Part shown: positions 45,459 through 53,993 of the stretch, one piece after another
How positions within the stretch are numbered: position 1 is the stretch's first letter
Layout of the letters: each line of letters opens with the position of its first letter
From: Antrihabitans spumae
GTDB lineage: Bacteria > Actinomycetota > Actinomycetes > Mycobacteriales > Mycobacteriaceae
Assembly: GCF_043944905.1 (NCBI RefSeq)
Contig: NZ_JBIMSN010000026.1
Coordinates: 1 to 64,000, forward strand
DNA length: 64,000 nt
Direction: 5' to 3'
Translations under genes and position numbers: made by a program
Notes under the pieces: model-generated
Database searches by the model: none
Seen by the model: the letters and a program-made list of their open reading frames with translations, nothing else
Told to the model about the DNA's origin: nothing

Positions 45459-46963
45459 CATCGGCTCCTCACCAGGTTCGGCTGCCCGACCGCTGTGCTC
45501 TGGCTGGGAAGCAGGTCGTAGGCGTCGCGGTCGAATCGACTTGTGCGATCGCGGTATTCGAAGCTCCAACTCGGATACAGACCGGCATTTTTACCGTCCG
45601 CGGTGCGGTAGTAGGTCGTCGAACAGCCACCGGTGAGCCAGACCGTGTCGGCGCTGCGCTCGTCGACTTCGTCGAGAAACGCCTCCTGCGCTTCGGCACG
45701 TACTTCGACTCGGTCGAGCTTCTCGTCGCGCATCGTGACGAGGGCGTCGACGATGTAGCGGATCTGACATTCGATCATGTAGATCGCCGACTGATTTCCG
45801 ACTGCGCCGAACGGTCCGAGTGTGCTGAAGAAGTTCGGGAACCCCGCGACCGCGGTACCGAGGTAGCTCTGCGGCCTGTCTGCGTAGAGGTCCCCGATGG
45901 ACTGCCCGTCACGACCGTGGATTCGGCCGTAGACGGCAGGTGGCACCACGAATCCCGTGCCGTAGATGATGGTGTCCACCTTGTGCTCGACACCGTCGCT
46001 GGTGACGATCGAGTGCTCACGAATCTCGGCGATCGCATCGTCGATGACGTCGACGTTGTCTCTAGCAAGAGCGGGGAGATAATCGTCGGAGAAGATCGCC
46101 CGCTTGCACCCGATCATGTAATCGGGCGTAAGACGCGCACGCAACGTTGAATCCCTTACCTGCCGGAGCAACTGCAGACGTCCGAGGAATTCGTACGGAT
46201 GGCGGAAACCCTTGTTCACGAACCCGACGAGACCGAAACCTTCGATGCCGGTGTAATACCCGCCGCGCAACGCCTTTCCGAGTATCGGGAGTTTGCGCAA
46301 CAGCGCACGCTCGACGCGCGAAGTCGTCCGATCCATCCGAGGAATGATCCAGGGGGCGGAGCGCTGAAACACAAGCAGGCGGTCGACCTTCGGTTGAATT
46401 TCGGGCACGAATTGCACTGCCGAAGCTCCGGTTCCGAGAACCGCGACGCGCTCCCCCGTCAGGTCGTGGTCGTGGTCCCAGTGCAACGAGTGAAATGCTG
46501 TGCCCTCGAAGGTATCCAGGCCAGGGAGGTCCGGGTAGCGGGCATCGCCGTACACCCCGGCCGCGGAGATCAGGATGTCGGCGTGCAGCACGCCGCTGTT
46601 GGTCTCTATTCGCCAGTTCCGCGATTGCTCGACCCAGGAAGCATCGACGACCTCGGTGTCGAATCGCATGTGCGCGACGACGTCGTGTCGTTCTGCGACA
46701 GTGCGGAGGTAGTCGAGGATTTCCGGTTGCTGCCCATAGGTTCGTGACCAGTCGGGGTTGGGCGCGAACGAATAGCTGTAGAGGTGCGACGGAACGTCGC
46801 AGGCGCAGCCCGGGTAGGTGTTGTCACGCCAGGTGCCACCGAGTTCGGCGGAGCGTTCGAGTACGACGAAGTCCTCGAAACCGGCCTCGCGCAGTTTGAT
46901 TGCCAAGCCGATTCCGCCGAATCCGGCGCCGACGACGGCGATGTGTACGCGCGTGTCGGTCAT
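45458..46963 (-). CDS. Baeyer-Villiger-type flavin monooxygenase
   Basis: A 501-residue FAD/NADPH enzyme. The FAD motif is IAVVGAGFGGIGLAIKLREAG, then LGGTWRDNTYPGCACDVPSHLYSYSF. The type I BVMO fingerprint FxGxxxHxxxW is met by FEGTAFHSLHW, followed by Asp. The second Rossmann motif is AVLGTGASAVQF, then IYGTGF. It resembles MymA/EthA-like enzymes that convert ketones to esters or oxidise sulfur. ATG 46963 follows GGAAGGA by seven bases and overlaps the upstream aldehyde dehydrogenase stop. It sits between the SDR and aldehyde dehydrogenase genes, fitting stepwise oxidation of a ketone or alcohol. Confidence 0.88.
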   Translation of the reverse strand: MTDTRVHIAVVGAGFGGIGLAIKLREAGFEDFVVLERSAELGGTWRDNTYPGCACDVPSHLYSYSFAPNPDWSRTYGQQPEILDYLRTVAERHDVVAHMRFDTEVVDASWVEQSRNWRIETNSGVLHADILISAAGVYGDARYPDLPGLDTFEGTAFHSLHWDHDHDLTGERVAVLGTGASAVQFVPEIQPKVDRLLVFQRSAPWIIPRMDRTTSRVERALLRKLPILGKALRGGYYTGIEGFGLVGFVNKGFRHPYEFLGRLQLLRQVRDSTLRARLTPDYMIGCKRAIFSDDYLPALARDNVDVIDDAIAEIREHSIVTSDGVEHKVDTIIYGTGFVVPPAVYGRIHGRDGQSIGDLYADRPQSYLGTAVAGFPNFFSTLGPFGAVGNQSAIYMIECQIRYIVDALVTMRDEKLDRVEVRAEAQEAFLDEVDERSADTVWLTGGCSTTYYRTADGKNAGLYPSWSFEYRDRTSRFDRDAYDLLPSQSTAVGQPNLVRSR

Positions 46964-48468
46964 GATCGGGTCCTTCCGTGCAACAGCTTCACAGCGACGG
47001 CGACGATGCTGTCCGTCCGCTCCGAACGCGCGAAGGTCGTCAACGCCAGCGGTGACGGAAAACGCTGTCGTGTAATCGCTTTCGCGTAGGTGAACTCCTT
47101 CAGACCTTCCGGTCCGTGCACCCGACCGAAACCGGACTGACCGACGCCGCCGAGCGGCAGGGACGGAATCGTCGCGTAGGCGACGAAGGCGTTGATCCCG
47201 ACACCCCCGACCCGAATGCGGCGGGCGATGTCGGTCGCATTCTTCTTCGCAAAGACGGTGGCTCCAAGTCCGTACCGACTTGCGTTGACGAGTTCGATCG
47301 CCGTGTCCATGTCGGCAACCTTCGCGATGGTCAGCGTCGGACCGAAGGTTTCCTCTGTGACGGCAAGCGACGATTCGGGTACATCGACCAGGACGGTCGG
47401 CTGCACGAACTGTCCCGCAACGGTGTTCAGCCCACCGAGTACCGCTCGGCCGCCCTGCTCGAGCGCGTCGGCGATGTGCCGACGGATCACGTCGACCTGG
47501 CTCGGCATGGTGATCGGACCGATCTTGGATCCGCTGGGTGCACCGGCGTGGATCTTCGCGGAACGTTCCACGACCTCGGCGACGAACGCGTCGTACACGG
47601 CCTCGTGAACGTAGATGCGTTCGACCGCGAGACACGTCTGACCGGCGTTTGACAACCCACCCCATACCGCAGCATCGGCTGCGGCGCGGATATCGGCGTC
47701 GGAATCGACGATCAGCGCGTCCTTGCCGCCGCATTCCATCAGCACGGGAGTCAACGTCTCGGCGCACGTCGCCATGACCTTCTTGCCCGTCGCGGTGGAC
47801 CCTGTGAAGCCGATTTTGTCGACGCCCGAACGGCACAGGGCTGCACCGGTTTGCGCGCCGCCGGTGAGGAGTTGCAGCACCGGTTGCTCGGGCACGGCTC
47901 GCCCGAACGCGGCGACGAGCCAGGCTCCGACGCCGGGTGTGTATTCGCTGGGTTTGAAGACGACCGCATTGCCTGCGGCGAGCGCGAACGACACGGAGCC
48001 GAGCGGTGTGAACACCGGATAGTTCCACGGACCGATCACGCCGACCACGCCGAGCGGTGGGAACTCCACGCTCGCGGCCTGATTGAGAGTCATCAAACTC
48101 GAAGGGACCGAACGGGATCCGAGCACCTTGTTCGCGTTTTTGCCCGCCCACGCCAAGTGCTCCAACGCCATTGCGATTTCGAGTTTCGCATCCGAAACCG
48201 GCTTACCCATCTCGGAGTTGATCAGGGCCGCCAACTCGGCTGTGCCGCGAACTATTTCGGAGCGCCAGCGATCGAGACGTGCCGCCCGCTGCGCGAAGGA
48301 CAAGCTCGCCCACCACTGCGATGCAACGCGCGCACGGGCAACCGTCGCCGCGACGTCCGAGTCGGTGTGGATGGGAAACGTACCGACCACGTCGCCGGTC
48401 GCCGGGTTCGTCACGTCGAAAGCGGTGTCGATACGAACTGCCTTCTTACGAACTGGTGTTTCGGTCAT
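46960..48468 (-). CDS. Aldehyde dehydrogenase of the oxidation operon
   Basis: A 502-residue NAD(P)-dependent aldehyde dehydrogenase. The oxyanion Asn is in GPWNYPVFTP, the general base Glu in TPVLMECGGKD, and the catalytic Cys in NAGQTCLAVERIYV, with EETFGPTLTIAKV and PLGGVGQSGFGRVHG near the end. It resembles fatty-aldehyde and succinate-semialdehyde types of Mycobacteriales. The stop overlaps the monooxygenase start and its start overlaps the acyl-CoA synthetase stop (both ATGA). Its product would be a carboxylic acid for the neighbouring synthetase. Confidence 0.9.
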   Translation of the reverse strand: MTETPVRKKAVRIDTAFDVTNPATGDVVGTFPIHTDSDVAATVARARVASQWWASLSFAQRAARLDRWRSEIVRGTAELAALINSEMGKPVSDAKLEIAMALEHLAWAGKNANKVLGSRSVPSSLMTLNQAASVEFPPLGVVGVIGPWNYPVFTPLGSVSFALAAGNAVVFKPSEYTPGVGAWLVAAFGRAVPEQPVLQLLTGGAQTGAALCRSGVDKIGFTGSTATGKKVMATCAETLTPVLMECGGKDALIVDSDADIRAAADAAVWGGLSNAGQTCLAVERIYVHEAVYDAFVAEVVERSAKIHAGAPSGSKIGPITMPSQVDVIRRHIADALEQGGRAVLGGLNTVAGQFVQPTVLVDVPESSLAVTEETFGPTLTIAKVADMDTAIELVNASRYGLGATVFAKKNATDIARRIRVGGVGINAFVAYATIPSLPLGGVGQSGFGRVHGPEGLKEFTYAKAITRQRFPSPLALTTFARSERTDSIVAVAVKLLHGRTRS

Positions 48469-50297
48469 CGGGCCGCAACCTTTCCGTTGGACGGTTCGTG
48501 AATCCAGGCGTCCGGGCGATCCGCGTAGAGCGCGTCGATTTCGGCGGAGTACTTCGTCGAGATCGGCTTGCGGCGCAATTTCATTGTCAGCGTTATCTCT
48601 TCACCACCTGCCTCCCAGAAGGTCGGAAGTACGGTGAACCTCTTGATCTGCTCGACGCGCGCCAGCTTTTCGTTGCCGGCCGCCACACCGTCTGCGATGG
48701 CCGCGACGAGTTCAGGGTCGACGGCCAACGCGGCCGCGCTTGCGTCGTGCAGGCCTCGCTGCGCCGCGTAGACGGGTGCGGTTTCGGCGTCGAGTACGAC
48801 GAGCGCGGTGTTGTAGGCGCGCCCATCCCCTATCACCGCCATTGCCCCGATCAGCGGAGCCGCCGCCTTGATGGTGTTCTCGATGTTCGCCGGTGACATG
48901 TTCTTACCGGAGGCGTTGATGATGAGTTCTTTCTTGCGGTCGACGACACGCAGATACCCGTCTTCGTCGACGGTGATGATGTCGCCCGTGTGCAGCCACC
49001 CATCGGCGTCCACTGCCTCTGCCGTCTTTGCCGGGTCACCGCGGTAGCCCTTCATCACCAGCGGACCGCGGACCAGGAATTCGCCGTCCGACGCGATCTT
49101 GGATTCCATACCCGGTAGCAGACGACCGACCGTACCCAGTTTCGAATCGCGTGGATGCGACGCGCTGGCAACGCAACTCAGCTCCGACATCCCCCAGATC
49201 TCGGCGATGGCGATCCCGATTCCTTCGAAGAAGCCGAGCGTCTCGGGCGGTATCGGTGCCGCACCCGACATGGCCCAGCGGAGTTGGTCGAAGCCGAGCT
49301 TGGCACGCAACTTCGACAGCACCAATTCGTCTGCCTTCGCCCACTCGGCGGCGACCTCGTCCGACATCGGTTCACCGGCAAGCGCTGCCGCGCTACGTTT
49401 CGCTGCGACGGACATCGCCCACTGCAAGCCCTGCTTCTTGGCGGGATCGGGTTCGTTCGCGATGCCGAATTCGATTGCAGCTTTGAGCTTTTCCCACACG
49501 CGCGGCACTGCGCCCCAGATCGTGGGACGCAAATCCGGTAGTGCCGCCGCAATCTGGCGCGAGTCGGACACCGACGTGATCTGAGTACCGAAGATCTCGT
49601 GCAGATACAGCGCGGTGAAACGGTCGGCGATGTGCGCGGTCGGCATGAACGACGTGATGCGGTCGCCGAATTCGATGTCGAGTACCGAGGCGAACGCGTA
49701 CGCCTCCTCGATCAGGTTGGCGTGCGTCGACTCGACGCCTTTGGGATTGCCGGTCGTTCCCGAGGTGTAGATCAGCGTCGCGACGTCGTCGGATCGAACC
49801 GCGTGCCAGCCGGCGTCGAAGTCGTAGTTCGCGTCGCCGCGCGCGATCAGCTCTTCGACGGTGTTGGTGCCCTCGACCGAGCCGTCGACAACGACGATGT
49901 GCTCGATCGCGACGCCGCTTGCGCGGATCACGTCCACGTACTGTGCCTCGCAGACGACGACCCGGTTGCCTGCGTTCGAGAAGACGTAGCGCAGTTGATC
50001 GGCGGCGAGCGTGTTGTAGACCGAGAACGACGTCGCGCCGACCATCTGGGCGCCGATCTCCAACGGGTAGAACTCGATTCGGTTGGCCATCATCAACGCG
50101 ACTGTGTCGCCGCGGCCGATGCCCAATGCCGCAAATCCCGCTGCGACTTTTCGGACGCGGTCCGCGTAGTCACGCCACGTCAGGGTCTGCACATTGCCGG
50201 GGGTCCGTAGCGCTATTGCTTCGGGATCGATTGCGGCCGTGCGCACAAAGGCTTCGCACAGCGTCGTGGGTCGGTCGATCGTTGGGTTTTCGGTCAT
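48465..50297 (-). CDS. Long-chain acyl-CoA synthetase (FadD type)
   Basis: A 610-residue AMP-forming ligase. The P-loop-like motif is LIYTSGTTGNPKGVESTH. It also has FMPTAHIADRFTALYLHEIFGTQ, the long-chain group's SGAAPIPPETLGFFEGIGI, IWGMSELS, the Asp in GWLHTGDI, and DRKKELIINASGKNMSPANIE with catalytic residues. It resembles FadD15-type enzymes rather than the acyl-AMP ligases. ATG 50297 follows GAGGAG. It should activate the acid made by the adjacent aldehyde dehydrogenase for beta-oxidation or lipid synthesis. Confidence 0.9.
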   Translation of the reverse strand: MTENPTIDRPTTLCEAFVRTAAIDPEAIALRTPGNVQTLTWRDYADRVRKVAAGFAALGIGRGDTVALMMANRIEFYPLEIGAQMVGATSFSVYNTLAADQLRYVFSNAGNRVVVCEAQYVDVIRASGVAIEHIVVVDGSVEGTNTVEELIARGDANYDFDAGWHAVRSDDVATLIYTSGTTGNPKGVESTHANLIEEAYAFASVLDIEFGDRITSFMPTAHIADRFTALYLHEIFGTQITSVSDSRQIAAALPDLRPTIWGAVPRVWEKLKAAIEFGIANEPDPAKKQGLQWAMSVAAKRSAAALAGEPMSDEVAAEWAKADELVLSKLRAKLGFDQLRWAMSGAAPIPPETLGFFEGIGIAIAEIWGMSELSCVASASHPRDSKLGTVGRLLPGMESKIASDGEFLVRGPLVMKGYRGDPAKTAEAVDADGWLHTGDIITVDEDGYLRVVDRKKELIINASGKNMSPANIENTIKAAAPLIGAMAVIGDGRAYNTALVVLDAETAPVYAAQRGLHDASAAALAVDPELVAAIADGVAAGNEKLARVEQIKRFTVLPTFWEAGGEEITLTMKLRRKPISTKYSAEIDALYADRPDAWIHEPSNGKVAAR

Positions 50298-50322
50298 GAA
50301 GAGACTCCTCGTGCGTGTAGGT

Positions 50323-51420
50323 CTAGAGGTCGAGAACAAGTGGTCCGCCCTCGGACCTGGAGACGCAGACTGCCATCGCGCCAGTGCGTTCGGATTCGAG
50401 CAGGCTGTTGTCGCGATGCTCGACGCTGCCCGACAACACTCGTACGGTGCAGGTGCCGCAGTAACCCTGCTGGCAGGAATAGGCGACGTCAGGCTTGCTG
50501 CGCCGAATCGCGGTCAACGCTGATTCCTCTGCGCCGACGGATACCGTTACGCCGCTGCGCAACAGTTCCACGTCGAACGCAGCGCCTCCGACGACCGGTG
50601 GTGCCGAAAACCGTTCGGTATGAAGCGATCCCGAACCAGCGATCGCCGACAACCGGCGACGCGCCGCGTCGAGAACGGGTGGTGGTCCGCACACGTACAC
50701 AGCGCCACCTGGTAGCGCCCGATCGAGGAGAGCTGCCGTGTCGGGGGTTCCGAACTCGGTGTCCGGCCTGATCTCGACATCGCCACCGGTGTAGCGGGCG
50801 AGCTCGTTCAGAAATGGCATACTATCGCGCGATCTGCCGAGATAGATCAGGCGCCATGGTGTTCCGCGACGATCCGCTTCCTGCACCATCGGCAGGATCG
50901 GAGTGATCCCGATACCGCCGGCAACGAACAGGTACGAGTCCGCTGTCACCATCCGAAACGCGTTGCGCGGACCCCTGATATGCAGCACATCGCCGACCCG
51001 CAGCCCCTCGTGAACTTCACGAGATCCGCCGCCGCCGTCACGAATATGGCGCACCGCGATGCGGTAGTTGCGTCGGTTCCGCGGATCGCCGCACAGCGAG
51101 TACTGGCGCTGCTTGCCGGATGGCAGAAACACATCGACGTGCGACCCGGGGCTCCAGATCGGCAAGTCCGCGCCGTCGGGAGCTGCGAGAGTGACGCTTA
51201 CGACGTCCTCGGCCTGCTCGGCGATCTGCTCGATCACCAGGCTCATATCGAAGTCGTTGTGACGCACTGGCTTCGACCTCGACAGTAGCGGCGCGAACCT
51301 GCTGTCGGCTACGAGTCGGCGGTAGCCGCGGACGGCGGATGCCACCAGCCTCACACTCGGCGGTATGGATCCATCGCGTGGCGATGCAAATTGGGTTTCG
51401 CCCCTGATCAAGCCACTCAC
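50323..51420 (-). CDS. Ferredoxin reductase-ferredoxin fusion
   Basis: A 365-residue electron-transfer protein. Following an N-terminal helix-rich leader of about 50 residues, the flavin domain shows RQYSLCGDP, GGIGITPILPMVQEA and YVCGPPPVLDAARRRL. The C-terminal plant-type [2Fe-2S] domain has YSCQQGYCGTCTVRV (C-x4-C-x2-C) with the fourth Cys in GAMAVCVSRSEGG. The layout matches reductases that serve membrane desaturases and oxygenases, such as the Rv3230c partner of DesA3. GTG 51420 follows AGGAG by five bases and overlaps the stop of the PF10118 gene (GTGA), suggesting that protein is its partner. Confidence 0.9.
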   Translation of the reverse strand: MSGLIRGETQFASPRDGSIPPSVRLVASAVRGYRRLVADSRFAPLLSRSKPVRHNDFDMSLVIEQIAEQAEDVVSVTLAAPDGADLPIWSPGSHVDVFLPSGKQRQYSLCGDPRNRRNYRIAVRHIRDGGGGSREVHEGLRVGDVLHIRGPRNAFRMVTADSYLFVAGGIGITPILPMVQEADRRGTPWRLIYLGRSRDSMPFLNELARYTGGDVEIRPDTEFGTPDTAALLDRALPGGAVYVCGPPPVLDAARRRLSAIAGSGSLHTERFSAPPVVGGAAFDVELLRSGVTVSVGAEESALTAIRRSKPDVAYSCQQGYCGTCTVRVLSGSVEHRDNSLLESERTGAMAVCVSRSEGGPLVLDL

Positions 51421-52319
51421 GACGACTCCTGGCGCAGCTCCGCATTGGCCGCGGGCGAGGTAGCGAGGTAGCGCAGCGCCTGGTCGAGACTGCCCATCGA
51501 CGACGGGTGGAATCCGGGCTTGAGATACACCGGAATCTCGGTGAGGAAGTGCAGACCGCTGGGGACGAGGCCACGCATGGCGGCACTCACGAACTGAACC
51601 GGCCAGGGCTTGCCTTTGTTGGGCGAAGGATCGTGGTTCACCAGGTAGGTGATGCTGGCGCAGGTCAGCACCGCGAGCGTCGTGCTTGCAAGAAGGGCGG
51701 TGCGAGCGCGGCGTGCGTAGCTGCCGTCGACGTGCTGGTACACGTCGAAGACGACGCTGCGGTGTTCGACTTCTTCCGCGCCATGCCAACGCAGCAGGTC
51801 CAGCATCATCGGGTGGATGCCTGCTTCGTCGAGTTCGTCGGCATCGAGCAGCCACTGTCCGATAATCGCGGTGAAATGCTCGAGCGCGGCGAAGAGTCCT
51901 AGCCGTTCTTTGAGCCATGCCTTTTTCGCGCGACCACTGAGGCCGTGGTCGGTCAGCAGTTTGTCGATCAGATAGTTCATGGTGTCGACCATCGGTTCGA
52001 CGTCGAGGCCCTGCTCGGTCAGGTACGTCCGCACACCTTCGTGCGACGACGCATGCATCGCTTCCTGACCGATGAAGCCGACGGCCTCTTCGCGCAGGCG
52101 CTCATCTTCGATATAGGGCAGTGCGTCCGCGAGCGCTCCCGCCATCGCGCGCTCCGCCTCCGGGAGGATGAGGTGCATGAAGTTCCACACGTGGGTGGCC
52201 ACAGGTTCGTTCGGAACATAGTGGAACGGCATTCCGTCCCAGTCGAATTGGACGTCGCGCGCAGTGATCGCGTGTGCCTCTTCGTGCCGAGCCTGCGCCG
52301 TTGCAGTCTGCTTTGTCAT
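51417..52319 (-). CDS. PF10118-type predicted metal-dependent protein
   Basis: A 300-residue protein of the 'predicted metal-dependent hydrolase' family (COG3687/PF10118). Glu/His pairs suited to binding a dinuclear metal centre occur in a helical context: LPEAERAM, VGFIGQEAMHASSHEGVR, LFAALEHFTAIIG and LRWHGAEEVEHRSVVFDVY. The spacing recalls ferritin-like di-iron enzymes. A hydrophobic segment (ALLASTTLAVLTCASITYLV) suggests membrane contact. No activity is established. It is the first gene of the six-gene unit and is coupled to a ferredoxin reductase, which argues for an oxygen-activating rather than hydrolytic role. ATG 52319 has only a close-set GGGAG. Confidence 0.78.
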   Translation of the reverse strand: MTKQTATAQARHEEAHAITARDVQFDWDGMPFHYVPNEPVATHVWNFMHLILPEAERAMAGALADALPYIEDERLREEAVGFIGQEAMHASSHEGVRTYLTEQGLDVEPMVDTMNYLIDKLLTDHGLSGRAKKAWLKERLGLFAALEHFTAIIGQWLLDADELDEAGIHPMMLDLLRWHGAEEVEHRSVVFDVYQHVDGSYARRARTALLASTTLAVLTCASITYLVNHDPSPNKGKPWPVQFVSAAMRGLVPSGLHFLTEIPVYLKPGFHPSSMGSLDQALRYLATSPAANAELRQESS

Positions 52320-52334
52320 ACTCCCAAAATACAC

Positions 52335-52403
52335 TGTTACATTTTGCATAGCAATGTTGCATTGCACGATCGGAGAATGTTACAGATGATCGAATTTGTT
52401 GCA
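52335..52403. promoter_or_regulatory. Four TGTTRCA heptamers in the divergent promoter region
   Basis: TGTTRCA occurs at 52335, 52355, 52378 and 52397 in the same orientation, with spacings of 20, 23 and 19 bases, about two helical turns each. A perfect inverted repeat GCAATG-TTG-CATTGC (52351-52365) overlaps the second copy. The array fills the 104 bases between the PF10118 gene and the TetR gene and is the likely binding region of that regulator. Confidence 0.5.
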
Positions 52404-52423
52404 CCGGCTGCTACGCTTGCGCC

Positions 52424-53008
52424 GTGACCAGCAGTAACTCAGACCCCGCAACCGAGCGCATCCTCGATGCGGCGTTGCAGAGCTTCGAAGAGATCGGCAT
52501 CCGGCGGACGACGATCGAGGACATCGCGCGCCGCGCCGGGATCGAACGTGTGACGGTCTATCGCAGGGTCGGTTCCAAGGACGAGGTCGTCGTCGCGGTC
52601 ATCGGGCGCGAGTCTCAGCGATTGATCCTGGAACTCGTCGAGGCATCGAAGGTTGGCAACACCTTCGACGAGCGGATCGTCCACGCGTTCACGGTTGTCA
52701 TGCGCCACCTGTGGGGGCATGCGCTCGCCAATCGGCTTATCGCCCTCGAACCGGAAAGCGCGCTGCCGAGACTCACGACCGGCGGAACGGACGTTCTGGC
52801 ATCCGCTGTGTTCGCTACGGTTCAGTTGCTGCAGCAGTCAGTCGCCGATGGACTACTCGCGCCAGCGGATGACTTTGCGCCACGCGCCGAGGTGATCGTA
52901 CGAATCATCCACTCGCTGATGATGACTCCACGGGTGCATCTGGACCTCAGCACGGACGAGCAGCTGAGGGCCTTTGCGCTGCGCTACATCGTTCCGATCG
53001 CCGGGTAG
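52424..53008 (+). CDS. TetR family regulator of the oxidation operon
   Basis: A 194-residue regulator. The helix-turn-helix is ATERILDAALQSFEEIGIRRTTIEDIARRAGIERVTVYRRVGSKDEVV. The C-terminal ligand-binding part is helical and mostly hydrophobic (VMRHLWGHALANRLIALEPESALPRL). Start is GTG 52424. It is divergent from the six-gene operon, with repeated heptamers between, so it most likely represses that operon in the absence of a lipid- or ketone-like ligand. Its end is followed by repeat copy B. Confidence 0.88.
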   Translation: MTSSNSDPATERILDAALQSFEEIGIRRTTIEDIARRAGIERVTVYRRVGSKDEVVVAVIGRESQRLILELVEASKVGNTFDERIVHAFTVVMRHLWGHALANRLIALEPESALPRLTTGGTDVLASAVFATVQLLQQSVADGLLAPADDFAPRAEVIVRIIHSLMMTPRVHLDLSTDEQLRAFALRYIVPIAG

Positions 53009-53020
53009 GCGGCTACGCCG

Positions 53021-53079
53021 CTCGTGCGCACTTTCGGAGGGCGGGCCCACCAAAAAGACTCACGAGGCGCGCAGCGCCC
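53021..53079 (-). repeat. Dispersed hairpin repeat, copy B
   Basis: A 59-base element that differs from copy C (55281-55339) at only two positions and matches copy A less closely. It lies between the convergent TetR and sigma-factor genes, touching the sigma-factor stop codon. CTCGTG and CACGAG close its ends. B and C have the same orientation and lie 2,260 bases apart, flanking the sigma factor and oxidoreductase genes. Confidence 0.75.
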
Positions 53080-53993
53080 TACAGCCTGTGAACCCGGCCA
53101 GCGGACACCGCACGCAGCTTTTCCGGGTTCGCGACGTTGTGAATTGCCGCAATGCGGCCGTCTCCGTCGAGTGCGATCGTCACTGTCGCAATCACACGTC
53201 CCGCACCCGAGAACACCAGGCCCTCCGCGCCGTTCAGCTCGACGACCTCGACGCGCATGTCGCTCGGATCGACACCCTCGTAACGCCGACGCCCGACGGC
53301 CGCGAACCAGGCCGCAACCTTCTCGGCCCCGGTGACCGGCCGCAGCGCCTGGCGCACTTTGCCTCCCCCGTCCGTCCACAACGTCACGTCAGGAGACAGC
53401 AGCTCCATCAGCGTATTGATGTCGCCGCCGGCCGCAGCGGCGAAGAAACGTTCCGTCACCTGTCGATGCTGCGTCCGATCGGTCGCAAATCGTGGCCGCC
53501 GAGCCTGGACGTGGCCACGTGCACGATGCGCCGCCTGGCGGACCGCAGCCTCGGAACGGCCGAGCGCAGAGGCGATTTCGACGAAACTGAAAGCGAACAC
53601 CTCGTTCAGAACGAATACTGCGCGCTCGAGCGGGCTCAGCGATTCCAGAACGACCAGCATCGCCATCGACACCGATTCCGCACTGGCCGCGGCGTCGGCG
53701 CCCTCGAACGTCGACGTGAGGATCGGCTCTGGAAGCCATGGACCGACGTAGGTTTCGCGTTGCTTGCCAACCGAACGTAGGCGATCCATCGCGACGTTCG
53801 AGACGATCCGCGCCAGGTACGCCTTCGGGTCGCTCACCTTCGACCTGTCGGCGGCCGACCACTTGAGCCACGCATCCTGAACCGCATCCTCGGCGTCGGT
53901 CGCAGTGCCGAAGATGCGGTAGGCGACCGAGAACAGCAGGTTTCGGTGCTTGTCGAACACCTCCTGGTCAGCGTCCGGAATACGTTGCATCAC
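53079..53993 (-). CDS. ECF41-type sigma factor with fused SnoaL-like domain
   Basis: A 304-residue extracytoplasmic-function sigma factor. Region 2 is seen in LLFSVAYRIFGTATDAEDAVQDAWLKW, and region 4 in LSPLERAVFVLNEVFAFSFVEIASALGRSEAAVRQAAHRARGHV. The C-terminal third is a SnoaL/NTF2-like domain. All three ECF41 signature motifs are present: WLPEP (residues 86-90), DGGGK (208-212, for DGGGR) and NPEKL (289-293, for NPDKL). In this group the fused domain replaces an anti-sigma factor. AAGGAG precedes the GTG start; ATG 53990 is an alternative. The gene start overlaps the oxidoreductase gene by 26 bases. Confidence 0.92.
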   Translation of the reverse strand: MMQRIPDADQEVFDKHRNLLFSVAYRIFGTATDAEDAVQDAWLKWSAADRSKVSDPKAYLARIVSNVAMDRLRSVGKQRETYVGPWLPEPILTSTFEGADAAASAESVSMAMLVVLESLSPLERAVFVLNEVFAFSFVEIASALGRSEAAVRQAAHRARGHVQARRPRFATDRTQHRQVTERFFAAAAGGDINTLMELLSPDVTLWTDGGGKVRQALRPVTGAEKVAAWFAAVGRRRYEGVDPSDMRVEVVELNGAEGLVFSGAGRVIATVTIALDGDGRIAAIHNVANPEKLRAVSAGRVHRL

